Assembly (NCBI GenBank): GCA_016867375.1
Contig: VGJQ01000004.1
Span: 1-46,722 of the forward strand
Direction: 5' to 3'
Source: Candidatus Kaiserbacteria bacterium
Lineage (GTDB): Bacteria; Patescibacteriota; Minisyncoccia; Phycocordibacterales; UBA2100
DNA: 46,722 nt
Positions 22,343 through 31,424 of this stretch are shown one piece after another. Every line of letters begins with the position of its first letter. Position 1 is the stretch's first letter. The translations under genes and the position numbers were made by a program. Below the pieces are notes generated by a model. It was not told the DNA's origin, ran no database searches, and worked only from the letters and a program-made list of their open reading frames with translations.

Positions 22343-22433
22343 TAAGGGCTCGTCCACAAATTAACGTACCCGTTATGTGTGGACTACACTTATGGGCCCG
22401 TTCATTAGTGAGCCTCATGAACGAGACCTAAAG
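22343..22433. repeat. structured 95-nt repeat, copy 2
   Basis: 91-nt copy between rpsB and tsf. Hairpin 1 (GTCCACA/TGTGGAC) is intact. Hairpin 2 (CCGTTCAT/ATGAACGA) has a shorter loop than the other copies. Confidence 0.85.
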
Positions 22434-22489
22434 ATATATTCTCAACTGCGGCTGTAATTATACTACAGTCCGCTCGTAATTTCTAATTT

Positions 22490-23206
22490 TTAGGCGGTCG
22501 CCTTGGGGGTGGACTTGGAGGCGGCAGGTGCGCGTTTGCCTTCGGCGTAGCCTTCAGCAATCGCCTCGACGACGAGGCGCACGCTGCGGATCGAGGTGTC
22601 GTTGCCGGGGACTGGATAGGTGATGAGAGAAAAATCACAGTCAGAGCTCGCAAGACCGATGACCGGGATGCCGAGCTGGACGGCTTCCTGCACGGCGGTC
22701 GATTCATGGCGAGTGTCGACGACAAACAATGCAGCTGGAAGATCAGTCATCTTGGTGAGGCCGCCGAAGCGTCCGGCGAGCTCATTGATCTCGCGATCGA
22801 TGAGAAGGCGCTCCTTCTTGGTGTATTTTTCGAGCTCGCCCTTTTCGCGCTCTTCGGTGAGCTTTTCAAGGCGGTCGATGCGCTTGCGGATGCCTTTGAA
22901 ATTGGTCAGGGTGCCTCCGATCCAGCGGCCTGCCACGAATGGCATGCCGATAGCCTCGGCGCTGGAGCGCACGATGGAAAGGACTTCGTGCTTGCCACCG
23001 ACAAAGAGGATCTGCTTGCCACCCGCGGCGAGTGCCGAGGCAAATGCTATGGCTGCCGCGAGGCGCTTGCCGGTCTCTTCGAGGTCGAAGATATCGGTGC
23101 GGTCCTTGGTGCCAAAAAGGTAGGGGGCGGCAGAGGGGTGGCGGCGCGTGCGGGCATAGCCGAAGTGCGCACCAGCTTCAAAAAGGGTCTGAATATCGTT
23201 TGACAT
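22490..23206 (-). CDS. rpsB: 30S ribosomal protein uS2
   Basis: 238 aa. I start at [20 protein letters not shown] (23206), the usual S2 start; the frame extends to 23272 with unrelated residues. Typical S2 segments are present: [62 protein letters not shown]. It is the first gene of rpsB-tsf-21707-tRNA-Thr. TGC-TACTAT lies 13 nt before the ATG, giving a leader of only ~6 nt and no Shine-Dalgarno. Confidence 0.96.
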   Translation of the reverse strand: MSNDIQTLFEAGAHFGYARTRRHPSAAPYLFGTKDRTDIFDLEETGKRLAAAIAFASALAAGGKQILFVGGKHEVLSIVRSSAEAIGMPFVAGRWIGGTLTNFKGIRKRIDRLEKLTEEREKGELEKYTKKERLLIDREINELAGRFGGLTKMTDLPAALFVVDTRHESTAVQEAVQLGIPVIGLASSDCDFSLITYPVPGNDTSIRSVRLVVEAIAEGYAEGKRAPAASKSTPKATA

Positions 23207-23270
23207 ATTGAGTGGTGGAATAGTAGCAGAAAGGACGGGAATGCGCAATAGATTAGCATGATTAGCATGC

Positions 23271-23301
23271 AAAACAAAAAGGCCCGCGTAGCGGGCCTTT
23301 T
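23271..23301. terminator. terminator between 23306 gene and rpsB
   Basis: GGCCCGC / GCGGGCC with loop GTA, A-run before and TTTT after on plus. It closes the minus-strand gene at 23306 before the rpsB promoter. Confidence 0.85.
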
Positions 23302-23305
23302 AGGC

Positions 23306-24061
23306 TTAGTGCCGGGAGGGATTAGCCGGCGAGTTCTTCTCGCTTTTTCCCTTTCCCCCTCCTGCGCTCCCAGGCGCCTTGATCCTATGATTCCAGACCT
23401 CGGGCCAAAGGGCATCGAGTTTGGCGAGGACTTTTTTCATGTCCAGGAAAAATTTCGCAGCCTCATGGGCGCGTTTGGTGTCGCCATCTCTTACTCCCAG
23501 TATAAGATCGTTGATGCCGGCGCGTCGGAGGCCGTGTACCTCCAATTCACCACAATGGAGATAGCGATCGCTGATGCGACGCGCGGTCTCCGCGAAGATA
23601 TCGTGGAGGATGAGCACCAACATCTGTCGCGGGTGTCGCTCGTAGTCATACTCCGAGAACATCCGCAGCTTTTCCTTATCCGTGCGGAAATGATCGAGGA
23701 TTACCTCGAGCACATGCTCGGCTCTCGGAATTCGTCGCATTCGCTTCAGCTCTTCTTTTTCGCGATATGTATCCCAGGCGTGCTGGGCCTGCCATCGCGC
23801 CTTGGACTTCGTCTCCTTGATCGCCCCGAGAATCTCGTTTCTCGAGATCCCGAATGCGTCTTGGAGGACGCCGTCATCGCGCACGATATTATTCTCGAGC
23901 GCCACGGTGATGAGGATTCCTCGAGCCTGGCGAGCCTTCTTCGAGAGCTTCGCTGCGAACAGATCGCTTGCCGAAAAAGGCTTTTCAAAAGCCAATATTT
24001 CTGCGAGCTTCCGGAGAGGTAGAGGTAGGTGCCTCTCGGGTAGATGTTCCTGTCCGATCAT
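23306..24061 (-). CDS. basic protein with possible DnaA-C-terminal-like helix-turn-helix
   Basis: 251 aa from the ATG at 24061, chosen because AAGGA lies 9 nt upstream; upstream TTG/GTG codons give up to ten more residues. Residues ~35-95 (KLSKKARQARGILITVALENN...DAFGISRNEILGAI) are helical, and the pattern K-x-R-x-x-R...F-G-I-S...I-x-x-A-I loosely recalls DnaA domain IV or another HTH. This is a weak match. The remainder is helical and charged, with a Gly/Lys tail. It has its own TTGACT-17-TATCAT promoter, a 5' leader that can form a hairpin (ACACCGC/GCGGTGT), and a terminator. Function unknown. Confidence 0.55.
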   Translation of the reverse strand: MIGQEHLPERHLPLPLRKLAEILAFEKPFSASDLFAAKLSKKARQARGILITVALENNIVRDDGVLQDAFGISRNEILGAIKETKSKARWQAQHAWDTYREKEELKRMRRIPRAEHVLEVILDHFRTDKEKLRMFSEYDYERHPRQMLVLILHDIFAETARRISDRYLHCGELEVHGLRRAGINDLILGVRDGDTKRAHEAAKFFLDMKKVLAKLDALWPEVWNHRIKAPGSAGGGKGKSEKNSPANPSRH

Positions 24062-24114
24062 TTTTTTCAATTCCTTTCGATACACCGCCAACAGCAGCGG
24101 TGTTTCTGGGGCGT

Positions 24115-24143
24115 ATGATACATTGTAAATATAAAAAAGTCAA
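24115..24143 (-). promoter_or_regulatory. promoter of the 23306-24061 gene
   Basis: On the minus strand, TTGACT (24143-24138), 17 nt, TATCAT (24120-24115). Leader of ~47 nt with a small hairpin. Confidence 0.7.
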
Positions 24144-24181
24144 TACCCGCCGTTGTATGTCTGTCCCATCATCATAAAAAG

Positions 24182-24300
24182 CATGTCCGTCCCTAAGGGC
24201 TCGTCCACATATAACGTACCCGTTATTTGTGGACTACACTTATGGGCCCGTTCATTTTGGGTTGAACGTATGTATGAACGGGACCTAAGGGGCGGACATG
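24182..24300. repeat. structured 95-nt repeat, copy 3, with extra outer stem
   Basis: Core 24194-24290, flanked by CATGTCCGTCCC and GGGGCGGACATG, which pair 11 of 12 and close the element. Hairpins GTCCACA/TGTGGAC and CCCGTTCAT/ATGAACGGG are intact. Confidence 0.85.
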
Positions 24301-24326
24301 TGTATATTTCTATCTGCTCGATCCTA

Positions 24327-24821
24327 TCACCATGAGCGAACAGGGTCTTTTCGCGCGAAAGGGGCGAGGACGCAGATACCGACGATGAGTCCTACGGTAT
24401 TACTTATCAGGTCCCACTCGGTGTCATAACGGTCGAATGTATACCGTGGATCGGTGATACCGAGCAAGAATTCGCCACATTCGTTGATCAGTCCGAGGAT
24501 GGACACTGTACATGTGGCGAGGGCGGCAAACCGCGGGACGCCGAGTCGAGGAGCACCCTCGCGCAGTGCACAGAAGCAGGCGAGTGTGACAGCGAGTCCC
24601 CCACCTACCACATGTCGTGCGCGGTCAGCCCACCAGGGGTCTGGTAGATACACACCGAGCGCATACCCGATGATGCATGTGGTCGTGATGATGAGTACAG
24701 ACCCAAAGGCGCGCGCATCGATACTGATAGAGCGCGTGAGATTGAAGAATCGTGGCATGAAGAGTCGCAGTAGGATATATGCAGTACAGATACCGATCGT
24801 CCGCAGGATGTCGACACACAT
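24327..24821 (-). CDS. VanZ/DUF2238-like membrane protein
   Basis: 164 aa with about four membrane helices. The pattern DRARHVVGGGLAV, then INECGEFLLG, then TEWDLISNTVGLIVG matches the polar-residue layout of VanZ-like/DUF2238 proteins (D-x-x-x-H...N-E...E...D-x-x-x-N-x-x-G). The family is of uncertain function; VanZ members affect cell-envelope properties. GAGGTGGGG lies directly upstream of the ATG. It sits between a 95-nt repeat copy and prfA, on the same strand. Confidence 0.6.
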   Translation of the reverse strand: MCVDILRTIGICTAYILLRLFMPRFFNLTRSISIDARAFGSVLIITTTCIIGYALGVYLPDPWWADRARHVVGGGLAVTLACFCALREGAPRLGVPRFAALATCTVSILGLINECGEFLLGITDPRYTFDRYDTEWDLISNTVGLIVGICVLAPFARKDPVRSW

Positions 24822-24911
24822 TCCCCACCTCGTGAGCTTAATGTCCTATATAGAAATGAAGCATGAAAATCCGGCCGAATCAACCGGATCACATATGGCG
24901 GTGACAAGCTG

Positions 24912-25913
24912 CTACTCGTCTTCTGCGTCGTCTCCCGTTTGGATGGCATCGGGATTGGCGTCGGCTGCGGCGAGGGCTTCGAGGACGGGCTCGAGGCGGC
25001 CGCTCATGATGCCCGGGATATTAGACCAGGATTGCTTGATACGGTGGTCGGTGATGCGGTCCTGGGGGAAATTGTAGGTGCGGATCTTTTCGCTGCGATC
25101 GGCGGTGCCCACTTGCTGCTTGCGGTCCGCGGCGCGCTTGCGGGCGTCTTCCTCATCCTTCATCTGTTGGAGGCGGCTCATGAGGAGTGTCATGGCCTTC
25201 TCGCGATTTTGCTGCTGGCTGCGCTCGGAGGTGCAGCGGACGTCGATACCGGTCGGCTTGTGGATGAGGCGTACCGCTGTCTCTACCTTGTTGACATTTT
25301 GCCCCCCTGCCCCGCCCGAGCGGGAGAATTCGATGTCGATGTCGCCGGGATTTACTTCGATCTTGGTGCGTTTGTAGATCGGGAGGATGGCGACGGATGC
25401 GGTCGATGTGTGGATGCGTCCTTGCTTTTCGGTCGCCGGTACGCGCTGGACGCGATGCACGCCGGTCTCCCACTGGAGGATGCGGTAGCAGTCAGCGCCC
25501 TTGATTTCAAACTGCGCTTCTTTGTAGCCGCCCACGGCACCGCGGGATTCATCGAGCGCATGCCACTTCCATCCGCGCACTTCGGCGAAGCGTAGGTACA
25601 TGCTCGCGAGCTCCTCGGCAAAGAGTGATGCCTCATCGCCGCCGACGCCCGCACGGATTTCAAGGACGATTTCGTTGGGCCATTCGCGCTCCTCATCTGC
25701 ACCGACGATTGTGGCGATCTGCTCCATGAGTGCGTCTTTTTGTGCCGCGATCTCCTCGATCTCCTTTTCGGCGAGCTCTGCCATCGCAGGGTCGAGCTCG
25801 GTCAGGTCTTGGGCATCGCGCTCGGCTTGTGTGAGGCGCTTCCATTCTTGCACGAGGTACGAGACGCGGTGGTCATCGGCATAGTCGATGGGGTTTATTT
25901 TCTCTTCGGACAT
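24912..25913 (-). CDS. prfA: peptide chain release factor 1
   Basis: 333 aa. Ends translation at UAA and UAG. GGQ (203-205, [18 protein letters not shown]) is the peptidyl-hydrolysis motif, and the stop-reading motif PAT lies at 159-161 ([14 protein letters not shown]), as in RF1 and unlike the SPF of RF2. Length is slightly below the usual ~360. TAGAAT lies 6 nt before the ATG at 25913 and there is no Shine-Dalgarno, so a leaderless mRNA is likely. UGA also ends genes in this window, so an RF2 must be encoded elsewhere. Confidence 0.95.
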   Translation of the reverse strand: MSEEKINPIDYADDHRVSYLVQEWKRLTQAERDAQDLTELDPAMAELAEKEIEEIAAQKDALMEQIATIVGADEEREWPNEIVLEIRAGVGGDEASLFAEELASMYLRFAEVRGWKWHALDESRGAVGGYKEAQFEIKGADCYRILQWETGVHRVQRVPATEKQGRIHTSTASVAILPIYKRTKIEVNPGDIDIEFSRSGGAGGQNVNKVETAVRLIHKPTGIDVRCTSERSQQQNREKAMTLLMSRLQQMKDEEDARKRAADRKQQVGTADRSEKIRTYNFPQDRITDHRIKQSWSNIPGIMSGRLEPVLEALAAADANPDAIQTGDDAEDE

Positions 25914-25919
25914 ATCGTA

Positions 25920-25925
25920 ATTCTA
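25920..25925 (-). promoter_or_regulatory. -10 box of prfA, leaderless type
   Basis: TAGAAT on the minus strand, 6 nt before the ATG. No good -35. Confidence 0.5.
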
Positions 25926-25949
25926 AAGCATTTAATTAAAATACGCTCG

Positions 25950-26032
25950 TGATGAGTGATTAGCCACTCGTGTTTGGCCACTAGTGGAATACGGGGAGGA
26001 AATTCTAGTCGCCAGTGGCTAGGCCCTAGTGG
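25950..26032. repeat. TAGTGGCTA/TAGTGATTAG repeat spacer, rpmE-prfA
   Basis: GTGATTAGCCACTCG, GGCCACTAGTGG, CGCCAGTGGCTAGG and CCCTAGTGGCTA fill most of the spacer between the rpmE stop and prfA. Same family as the spacers in the ATP synthase operon. Confidence 0.7.
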
Positions 26033-26293
26033 CTACCTCTGCTTCTTTGCGGCGGCGGCGCGCTTTTTGAATTTGTCGACGCGGCCGGCGGTGTCGATGG
26101 TCTTGGACTGACCGGTGTAGAAAGGGTGCGATGCGCTCGAGATTTCCACCTGGTAGAGAGGATAGTCCTTGCCATCCGGACCCTTGCCGGTCTTAGTGGT
26201 CTTGATGGTAGAACCGATCAAAAAGCTCTTGCCCGAGGTAGAATCCTCGAACAATACGGTACGATACTCTGCGGGGTGCAAATCCTTTTTCAT
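26033..26293 (-). CDS. rpmE: 50S ribosomal protein bL31, zinc-free type
   Basis: 86 aa. [20 protein letters not shown] and [20 protein letters not shown] are typical of bL31. It has no Cys, so it belongs to the zinc-independent form (type B). The C-terminus is a basic tail ([13 protein letters not shown]). TGA-TATGAT (extended -10) lies 8 nt before the ATG with no Shine-Dalgarno. It precedes prfA on the same strand, a common L31-RF1 neighbourhood, with a repeat-filled spacer between them. Confidence 0.94.
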   Translation of the reverse strand: MKKDLHPAEYRTVLFEDSTSGKSFLIGSTIKTTKTGKGPDGKDYPLYQVEISSASHPFYTGQSKTIDTAGRVDKFKKRAAAAKKQR

Positions 26294-26301
26294 GTGGCGA
26301 G

Positions 26302-26310
26302 ATCATATCA
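26302..26310 (-). promoter_or_regulatory. extended -10 of rpmE, leaderless type
   Basis: TGA-TATGAT on the minus strand, 8 nt before the ATG at 26293. Confidence 0.6.
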
Positions 26311-26341
26311 CACATAGGCCTGGTTCTGCAAGTATCACCAG

Positions 26342-26438
26342 TAGGGGCTCGTCCACATATACCGTACCCGTTATGTGTGGATTACGCTTATGGGCTCGTT
26401 TATTTATGTAATGAAGTTGTGTATGAACGGGCCCTAAA
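26342..26438. repeat. structured 95-nt repeat, copy 4 (most diverged)
   Basis: GTCCACA/TGTGGAT and CGTTTAT/ATGAACG keep pairing through G-U wobbles despite base changes. It lies between the lytic transglycosylase stop and the rpmE promoter. Confidence 0.8.
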
Positions 26439-26501
26439 GACAGGCGCTGTCATTCTGATACACGTACCTGTAGGCGACTTACCACCTTTTTGAAACGAAG
26501 A

Positions 26502-27848
26502 CTACCGCTGTTCGATGATGTCGATATTGGCCTGATATTCCTCGGCGTAGCCCATGACGCCATTGCCGTAGAAGGCGTAGGCGGGTTTTTTGGCATTGGT
26601 CCATCCGGCGAAATAGCGCAGCGCAGCAAGGCGTTCTGCGGCAGGGGTCCGACTGTCTGCACCATTGTCGGCCATGAGGAGCGCGGTCGCAAAGGTGGCG
26701 GTCCGCGGATCCCAAGGATTGGCGGGTCTCTGGCCGGTAGCACCCGCGATGCGTTCCTCATAGAGCACCCAGGTGGATGGGATAAACTGGGCGGGACCCA
26801 TGGCACCGCCATAGCCGCTGGATTGTGGACACGAGACGACCTGTGTCGTCGGGTCGAGCCCCAGATCGCTCGTGATCCGCATGAAAGGATCTACGTCGCG
26901 CGACCCCTTCATCACCTGTCTGAAGAAGGTGCCGGTGTTCTTGCCTTTGCCATCGCCTTTGTTGGGAGTATTCGTCACGAGGCATTGGCCGACGTTTTCT
27001 CCGAGGTTGGTCTCTTGGCGCAGTATTGCCAGTATGAGTGCCGGGCGTACGCCCGTCTTTGCCCCCGCCTCTTTGGCATACGCATATATGTCACCAAAGG
27101 AGACGGATTTTGTATCGCGCAGTGCGAAGAGTTGCGCTTCGATCTGTGCCGCACTCTTCTTCTTTGCGGTGATCATGGTCTGGTAGACGGTCTCCTTGCC
27201 TTTTGCAGCCGAGACGAGGTCCTTCTTTTCTTTCTGGGTATTTTTCAGTGATTGCTGTTGCAGATACTGGATGTGGCGCAGCTCTTCGGTCTCTTGCTTC
27301 TGGTCTTCGAGTGCCTGCTTGCGAGCGGAGAGATCGGAACGCTGTGTCGCCATCCGTATGAACGAGGCGTTCATCGCCTCCTGCACCTGTTCGAATTCGT
27401 CGAGATCCCGGAATATGTCGGTGAGCGATCCACCCAAGGCTATTTCGACGAGAGACATGTCGTCCATCTGATTGGTCGTCCGCAATATCTGCGCGAGCGC
27501 TGTCTGATCGCTCGCGACGCGTGCGTCGAGCTCGCTGATGCCGGATTGTTTTTGTGAGATGCCTGCACGGATCGCTTTGATGGTGAGATCGCGCTGCTTG
27601 ATCTGGAGCTGCGCTTCTTGGATCTTGTAGTCGAGGATGGAGACGTCGCGCTCATATGAGGTGCGCTGTTTTTGGGCATCTGCAAGCTGTGTCTGGTTCT
27701 GCTGGATTTCTGTCTGCACCTGTGCGAGCTGTGCCTGTAGGCGCGCGCGTTCTTCCGCAGCGCTTTCGGACTGAGCAAATGCCGATATAGGGGTGAGCGA
27801 CGTCAACGACGCAAGAAAAAAAGCAATACCAGATAGAGTGGCACGCAT
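26502..27848 (-). CDS. secreted coiled-coil lytic transglycosylase
   Basis: 448 aa. Signal peptide (~1-25, ending AFAQ), then a long coiled coil (~28-250) rich in Gln/Glu/Lys like the regulatory arms of EnvC/PcsB. A C-terminal lytic-transglycosylase-like domain follows: ALILAILRQETNLG with the likely catalytic Glu at ~283, YGGAMGPAQFIPSTW, and NPWDPRTATFATALLMADNG. It should cleave peptidoglycan glycan strands during growth or division, the coiled coil controlling access. A division complex is encoded at 43.9-46 kb. TATAAT lies 7 nt before the ATG, with no Shine-Dalgarno. Confidence 0.88.
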   Translation of the reverse strand: MRATLSGIAFFLASLTSLTPISAFAQSESAAEERARLQAQLAQVQTEIQQNQTQLADAQKQRTSYERDVSILDYKIQEAQLQIKQRDLTIKAIRAGISQKQSGISELDARVASDQTALAQILRTTNQMDDMSLVEIALGGSLTDIFRDLDEFEQVQEAMNASFIRMATQRSDLSARKQALEDQKQETEELRHIQYLQQQSLKNTQKEKKDLVSAAKGKETVYQTMITAKKKSAAQIEAQLFALRDTKSVSFGDIYAYAKEAGAKTGVRPALILAILRQETNLGENVGQCLVTNTPNKGDGKGKNTGTFFRQVMKGSRDVDPFMRITSDLGLDPTTQVVSCPQSSGYGGAMGPAQFIPSTWVLYEERIAGATGQRPANPWDPRTATFATALLMADNGADSRTPAAERLAALRYFAGWTNAKKPAYAFYGNGVMGYAEEYQANIDIIEQR

Positions 27849-27855
27849 GCGGATT

Positions 27856-27861
27856 ATTATA
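27856..27861 (-). promoter_or_regulatory. -10 box of the lytic transglycosylase gene, leaderless type
   Basis: Perfect TATAAT on the minus strand, 7 nt before the ATG (27848). Confidence 0.65.
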
Positions 27862-27895
27862 ACGCATTTCTCGAAGGATCAATGCTTCATGATGA

Positions 27896-28204
27896 TCACT
27901 GTGCGGCGCGTGCGCGCTTGTCGGCGAGCGCGACGATTGCGTCGGCGCTATCGAGTGTATGGATCTTTACGCGGTGCGTATGGCCGCATCGCACGCATCG
28001 GTACAGGATAACGTAATTGGGTGTCGTGCCTTCGACGGCAGTCGGCTCCATAGCACCCGCACAAGTGCTCGCACGATCGCCGGGATGTACGTCGACATGC
28101 TTGCTCCACAGGCATGAGGGACAATGATCGGTGTATCCATCGCCAGAGACATGCGTGCCGCATTTTTCGCAGATAAAATCCTCGATGGTGCGTTTGAAGC
28201 TCAT
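27896..28204 (-). CDS. RNHCP-domain zinc-binding protein
   Basis: 102 aa from the ATG at 28204 (MSFKRTIEDFICEKC). Matches the RNHCP domain: an N-terminal C-x-x-C (CEKC), then YTDHCPSCLWSKHVDVHPGDR (RNHCP-CL-S-HVD-PGDR in the family; RN reads TD here), a further Cys, and a C-terminal C-x-x-C-G-H (CVRCGHTH). The Cys pairs probably bind zinc. The role of the family is not established; nucleic-acid binding is often assumed. CATAAT lies 6 nt before the ATG. It sits between atpC and the lytic transglycosylase on the same strand. Confidence 0.8.
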   Translation of the reverse strand: MSFKRTIEDFICEKCGTHVSGDGYTDHCPSCLWSKHVDVHPGDRASTCAGAMEPTAVEGTTPNYVILYRCVRCGHTHRVKIHTLDSADAIVALADKRARAAQ

Positions 28205-28210
28205 AGGTAG

Positions 28211-28216
28211 ATTATG
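28211..28216 (-). promoter_or_regulatory. -10 box of the RNHCP gene, leaderless type
   Basis: CATAAT on the minus strand, 6 nt before the ATG at 28204. No Shine-Dalgarno. Confidence 0.5.
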
Positions 28217-28225
28217 CCACAAACT

Positions 28226-28254
28226 GAAATTACAAAGCGACGCTTTGTAATTTC
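28226..28254. repeat. 29-nt single-base-centre palindrome after atpC
   Basis: Perfect 14-1-14 palindrome, arm GAAATTACAAAGCG, central A. It begins 4 nt beyond the atpC stop and overlaps no gene. Confidence 0.9.
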
Positions 28255-28258
28255 GTAT

Positions 28259-28513
28259 TTACAAAAGTACGATTGCGCTGTTGTGGGAGCATTCGAGCAC
28301 ACCGTTGTCGATCGGGAAGGTATGCCTTTCGCCGCCCATGACGCGCACGGCGATGGTACCCTTTTTGAGCGTCGTCACAAGCGCTGCATGGTGCGGGAGG
28401 ATCGTCAGCTCGCCCTCGCTGCCGGGCACAGTCGCTGCAAGTGCAGGGCCGTCGAAATGCGTTTTGCTGACGCTCGCGATCACCAGATTGAATGTGGGGG
28501 GGTAGTTTTGCAT
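28259..28513 (-). CDS. atpC: ATP synthase epsilon subunit, beta-sandwich only
   Basis: 84 aa. The N-terminal beta-sandwich of F1 epsilon is present (FNLVIASVSKTHFDGPA, GSEGELTILPHHAALVTTLKKG, IDNGVLECSHN). The C-terminal two-helix domain that inhibits ATP hydrolysis in other bacteria is absent, so this enzyme should lack epsilon inhibition. Last gene of the atp operon. The ATG follows a TAATCACT repeat directly and has no Shine-Dalgarno. Confidence 0.9.
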   Translation of the reverse strand: MQNYPPTFNLVIASVSKTHFDGPALAATVPGSEGELTILPHHAALVTTLKKGTIAVRVMGGERHTFPIDNGVLECSHNSAIVLL

Positions 28514-28596
28514 AGTGATTAGCGACTAGCCAATAGTGATTAGATTTTTTGTAGGTATCTTTCTTAAGAATCTTACATTTCACGAATGGCTAAACC
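28514..28596. repeat. TAGTGATTAG/TAGTGGCTA repeat spacer, atpD-atpC
   Basis: AGTGATTAGCGACTAGCC and AATAGTGATTAG next to atpC. GGCTAAACCCTAGTGGCTA near the atpD end continues into the atpD stop region. Its organisation mirrors the 19763-19869 spacer in inverse orientation. Confidence 0.7.
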
Positions 28597-30054
<1,458 letters not shown>

Positions 30055-30069
30055 TTAAATATAAAAAGG

Positions 30070-30426
30070 CTAGGCTCTAACCTTCATGGTCTTTAGGCTC
30101 GCAAGAAGAATACGAATAAGTTCGTCGCTTTCATTCAAGAGTCGCTTAACCTCCTCACTTTCTTGAATGCCATACTCTGCTATGACCTCAAGCCAATACT
30201 TTGTCTCGTTTGCGGATTGAAGTGCTATATGGAAATAACGAACAAAGCCTGCTTTGGTCACTGCTCCATGAGCTTCTGTAATATTTGCGCCAACGGAGCC
30301 TGAACTTCGAATCACTTGATTGAAGACATGGTATAAAACTTTATCCGGAGCATGTTTGTGAGCGAGGCGCATGATTGCGACTGAAAACTGTATGAGCCGA
30401 GGCTTGAGTGGATTTTCGTTTTGCAT
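30070..30426 (-). CDS. four-helix bundle (S23 / 23S rRNA intervening-sequence-like) protein
   Basis: 118 aa, entirely helical. It fits the S23/IVP four-helix-bundle family: KVLYHVFNQVIRSSGSVGANITEA, YFHIALQSANETKYWLEVI and the RLLNESDELIRILLASLK end. The family was first seen inside 23S rRNA intervening sequences and is common as stand-alone genes near repeats; its function is unknown. Here it lies between atpG and atpD on the same strand, flanked by A/T-rich segments that are inverted relatives of each other. Its own DNA is A/T-richer than the atp genes. I read it as a cassette inserted into the operon (inference). Confidence 0.82.
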   Translation of the reverse strand: MQNENPLKPRLIQFSVAIMRLAHKHAPDKVLYHVFNQVIRSSGSVGANITEAHGAVTKAGFVRYFHIALQSANETKYWLEVIAEYGIQESEEVKRLLNESDELIRILLASLKTMKVRA

Positions 30427-30463
30427 ATTTTATATTTTTGATTTTTAGTTTTATATTTTTCCC

Positions 30464-31420
30464 CTACCTCATCGCCTCCATGCCCGATGTGATCTCGGAT
30501 ACTTCGCGGGTGATGGCTGCTTGGCGGGCTTTGTTGAAATGGCGGGTGTAGGATTTGACCATGTCTTTGGCCTTGTCGGTCGCGCTCTTCATGGCGACGC
30601 GGCGTGCGCTGTGTTCGGACGCTTTTGATTCGATGAATGCGTGGAAGACCATGATGTTGATGAGGCGCGGAAGGAGCTCTGCGAGGACCTGATCGACGGA
30701 GGGTTCGACGAGATAGATCGCTAGGGGTGGGACGGGTGCCTCGCTGCGGGGAGCGTAGCGTCCGCGCGCGGGGCGGATGCCGGCGACCGTCTCGCGGACT
30801 GCTTCCGGCGTGACGGGTATGACCTGGTGCGCGAGCGCCTCTTGCTCAAATGTCGAGATAAAATTCGTGTATATGACAAGGCATGTGTCGATCTCCCCGA
30901 CTGCATGCCAAGAGAGTAGTTCATCTGTGATGGTGCGCAGGTCGGATTCGGAGAGATCATCGCTGACGTTTTCCCTGCGGATGCGGACATCGTAGCCGCG
31001 ATTGGCGAAGTGTTCGGCGCCACGGCGGCCGATCGCGATCATGATCGTCTGCTCGGGTCCTAGGTTGCGTGCGGCGATTTCGTGTTCGGCGCGGCGGATG
31101 ACGGAGCTGTTGAGCGAACCGGCAAGCCCTTTGTCGCTCGTCACTATGATAAGGCAGGTGCGAAATTTGGGTTTCGTAAACCCAAAATTTGGGTTTACGA
31201 AACCCAAATTTCGCACCATGAGGGGGTGATGCGAAGTGTCCAGGGATCTGGAGAGGTGCTCAAGGACGGAGAGAGCGGCGGCGGCATAGGCGCGGCCGGC
31301 GAGCGCGCGCTCTTGGGTCTTGCGCATCTTGACCGCGGAGACGGCTTCCATGGCGTGGGTCACCGTCCCCGTCTTGCGGTACGACTGGATTTTGATTTTT
31401 ATGTTTTTGAGGCTGGCCAT
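30464..31420 (-). CDS. atpG: ATP synthase gamma subunit
   Basis: 318 aa, the central rotor stalk. The N-terminal helix (ASLKNIKIKIQSYRKTGTVT, HAMEAVSAVKMRKTQ) and C-terminal helix (RRVAMKSATDKAKDMVKSY, FNKARQAAITREVSEITSG) are canonical, as is LIIVTSDKGLAGSLN. An insert just before that strand (MVRNLGFVNPNFGFTKPKF) is encoded by a 61-nt perfect palindrome. The start lies just after the stop of the coiled-coil gene (TAG-CATC-ATG), with no Shine-Dalgarno, suggesting coupled translation. Confidence 0.95.
   Translation of the reverse strand: MASLKNIKIKIQSYRKTGTVTHAMEAVSAVKMRKTQERALAGRAYAAAALSVLEHLSRSLDTSHHPLMVRNLGFVNPNFGFTKPKFRTCLIIVTSDKGLAGSLNSSVIRRAEHEIAARNLGPEQTIMIAIGRRGAEHFANRGYDVRIRRENVSDDLSESDLRTITDELLSWHAVGEIDTCLVIYTNFISTFEQEALAHQVIPVTPEAVRETVAGIRPARGRYAPRSEAPVPPLAIYLVEPSVDQVLAELLPRLINIMVFHAFIESKASEHSARRVAMKSATDKAKDMVKSYTRHFNKARQAAITREVSEITSGMEAMR
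31157..31217. repeat. 61-nt perfect palindrome inside atpG
   Basis: 30-nt arms (starting GGTGCGAAATTTGGGTTTCG) around a single central base. No mismatch. In frame. Confidence 0.95.
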
Positions 31421-31424
31421 GATG

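Noticed and set aside
24912-25913. Recoded stop codon (UGA read as Gly), as in some other Patescibacteria
   Set aside because: TGA ends several genes here (for example 17041-17451 and 34841-34948), and no conserved protein has in-frame TGA.
18297-26438. The ~95-nt repeat as a tRNA, hammerhead ribozyme or insertion-sequence end
   Set aside because: No CTGATGA/GAAA hammerhead core, no tRNA arms, and no transposase between or beside any two copies.
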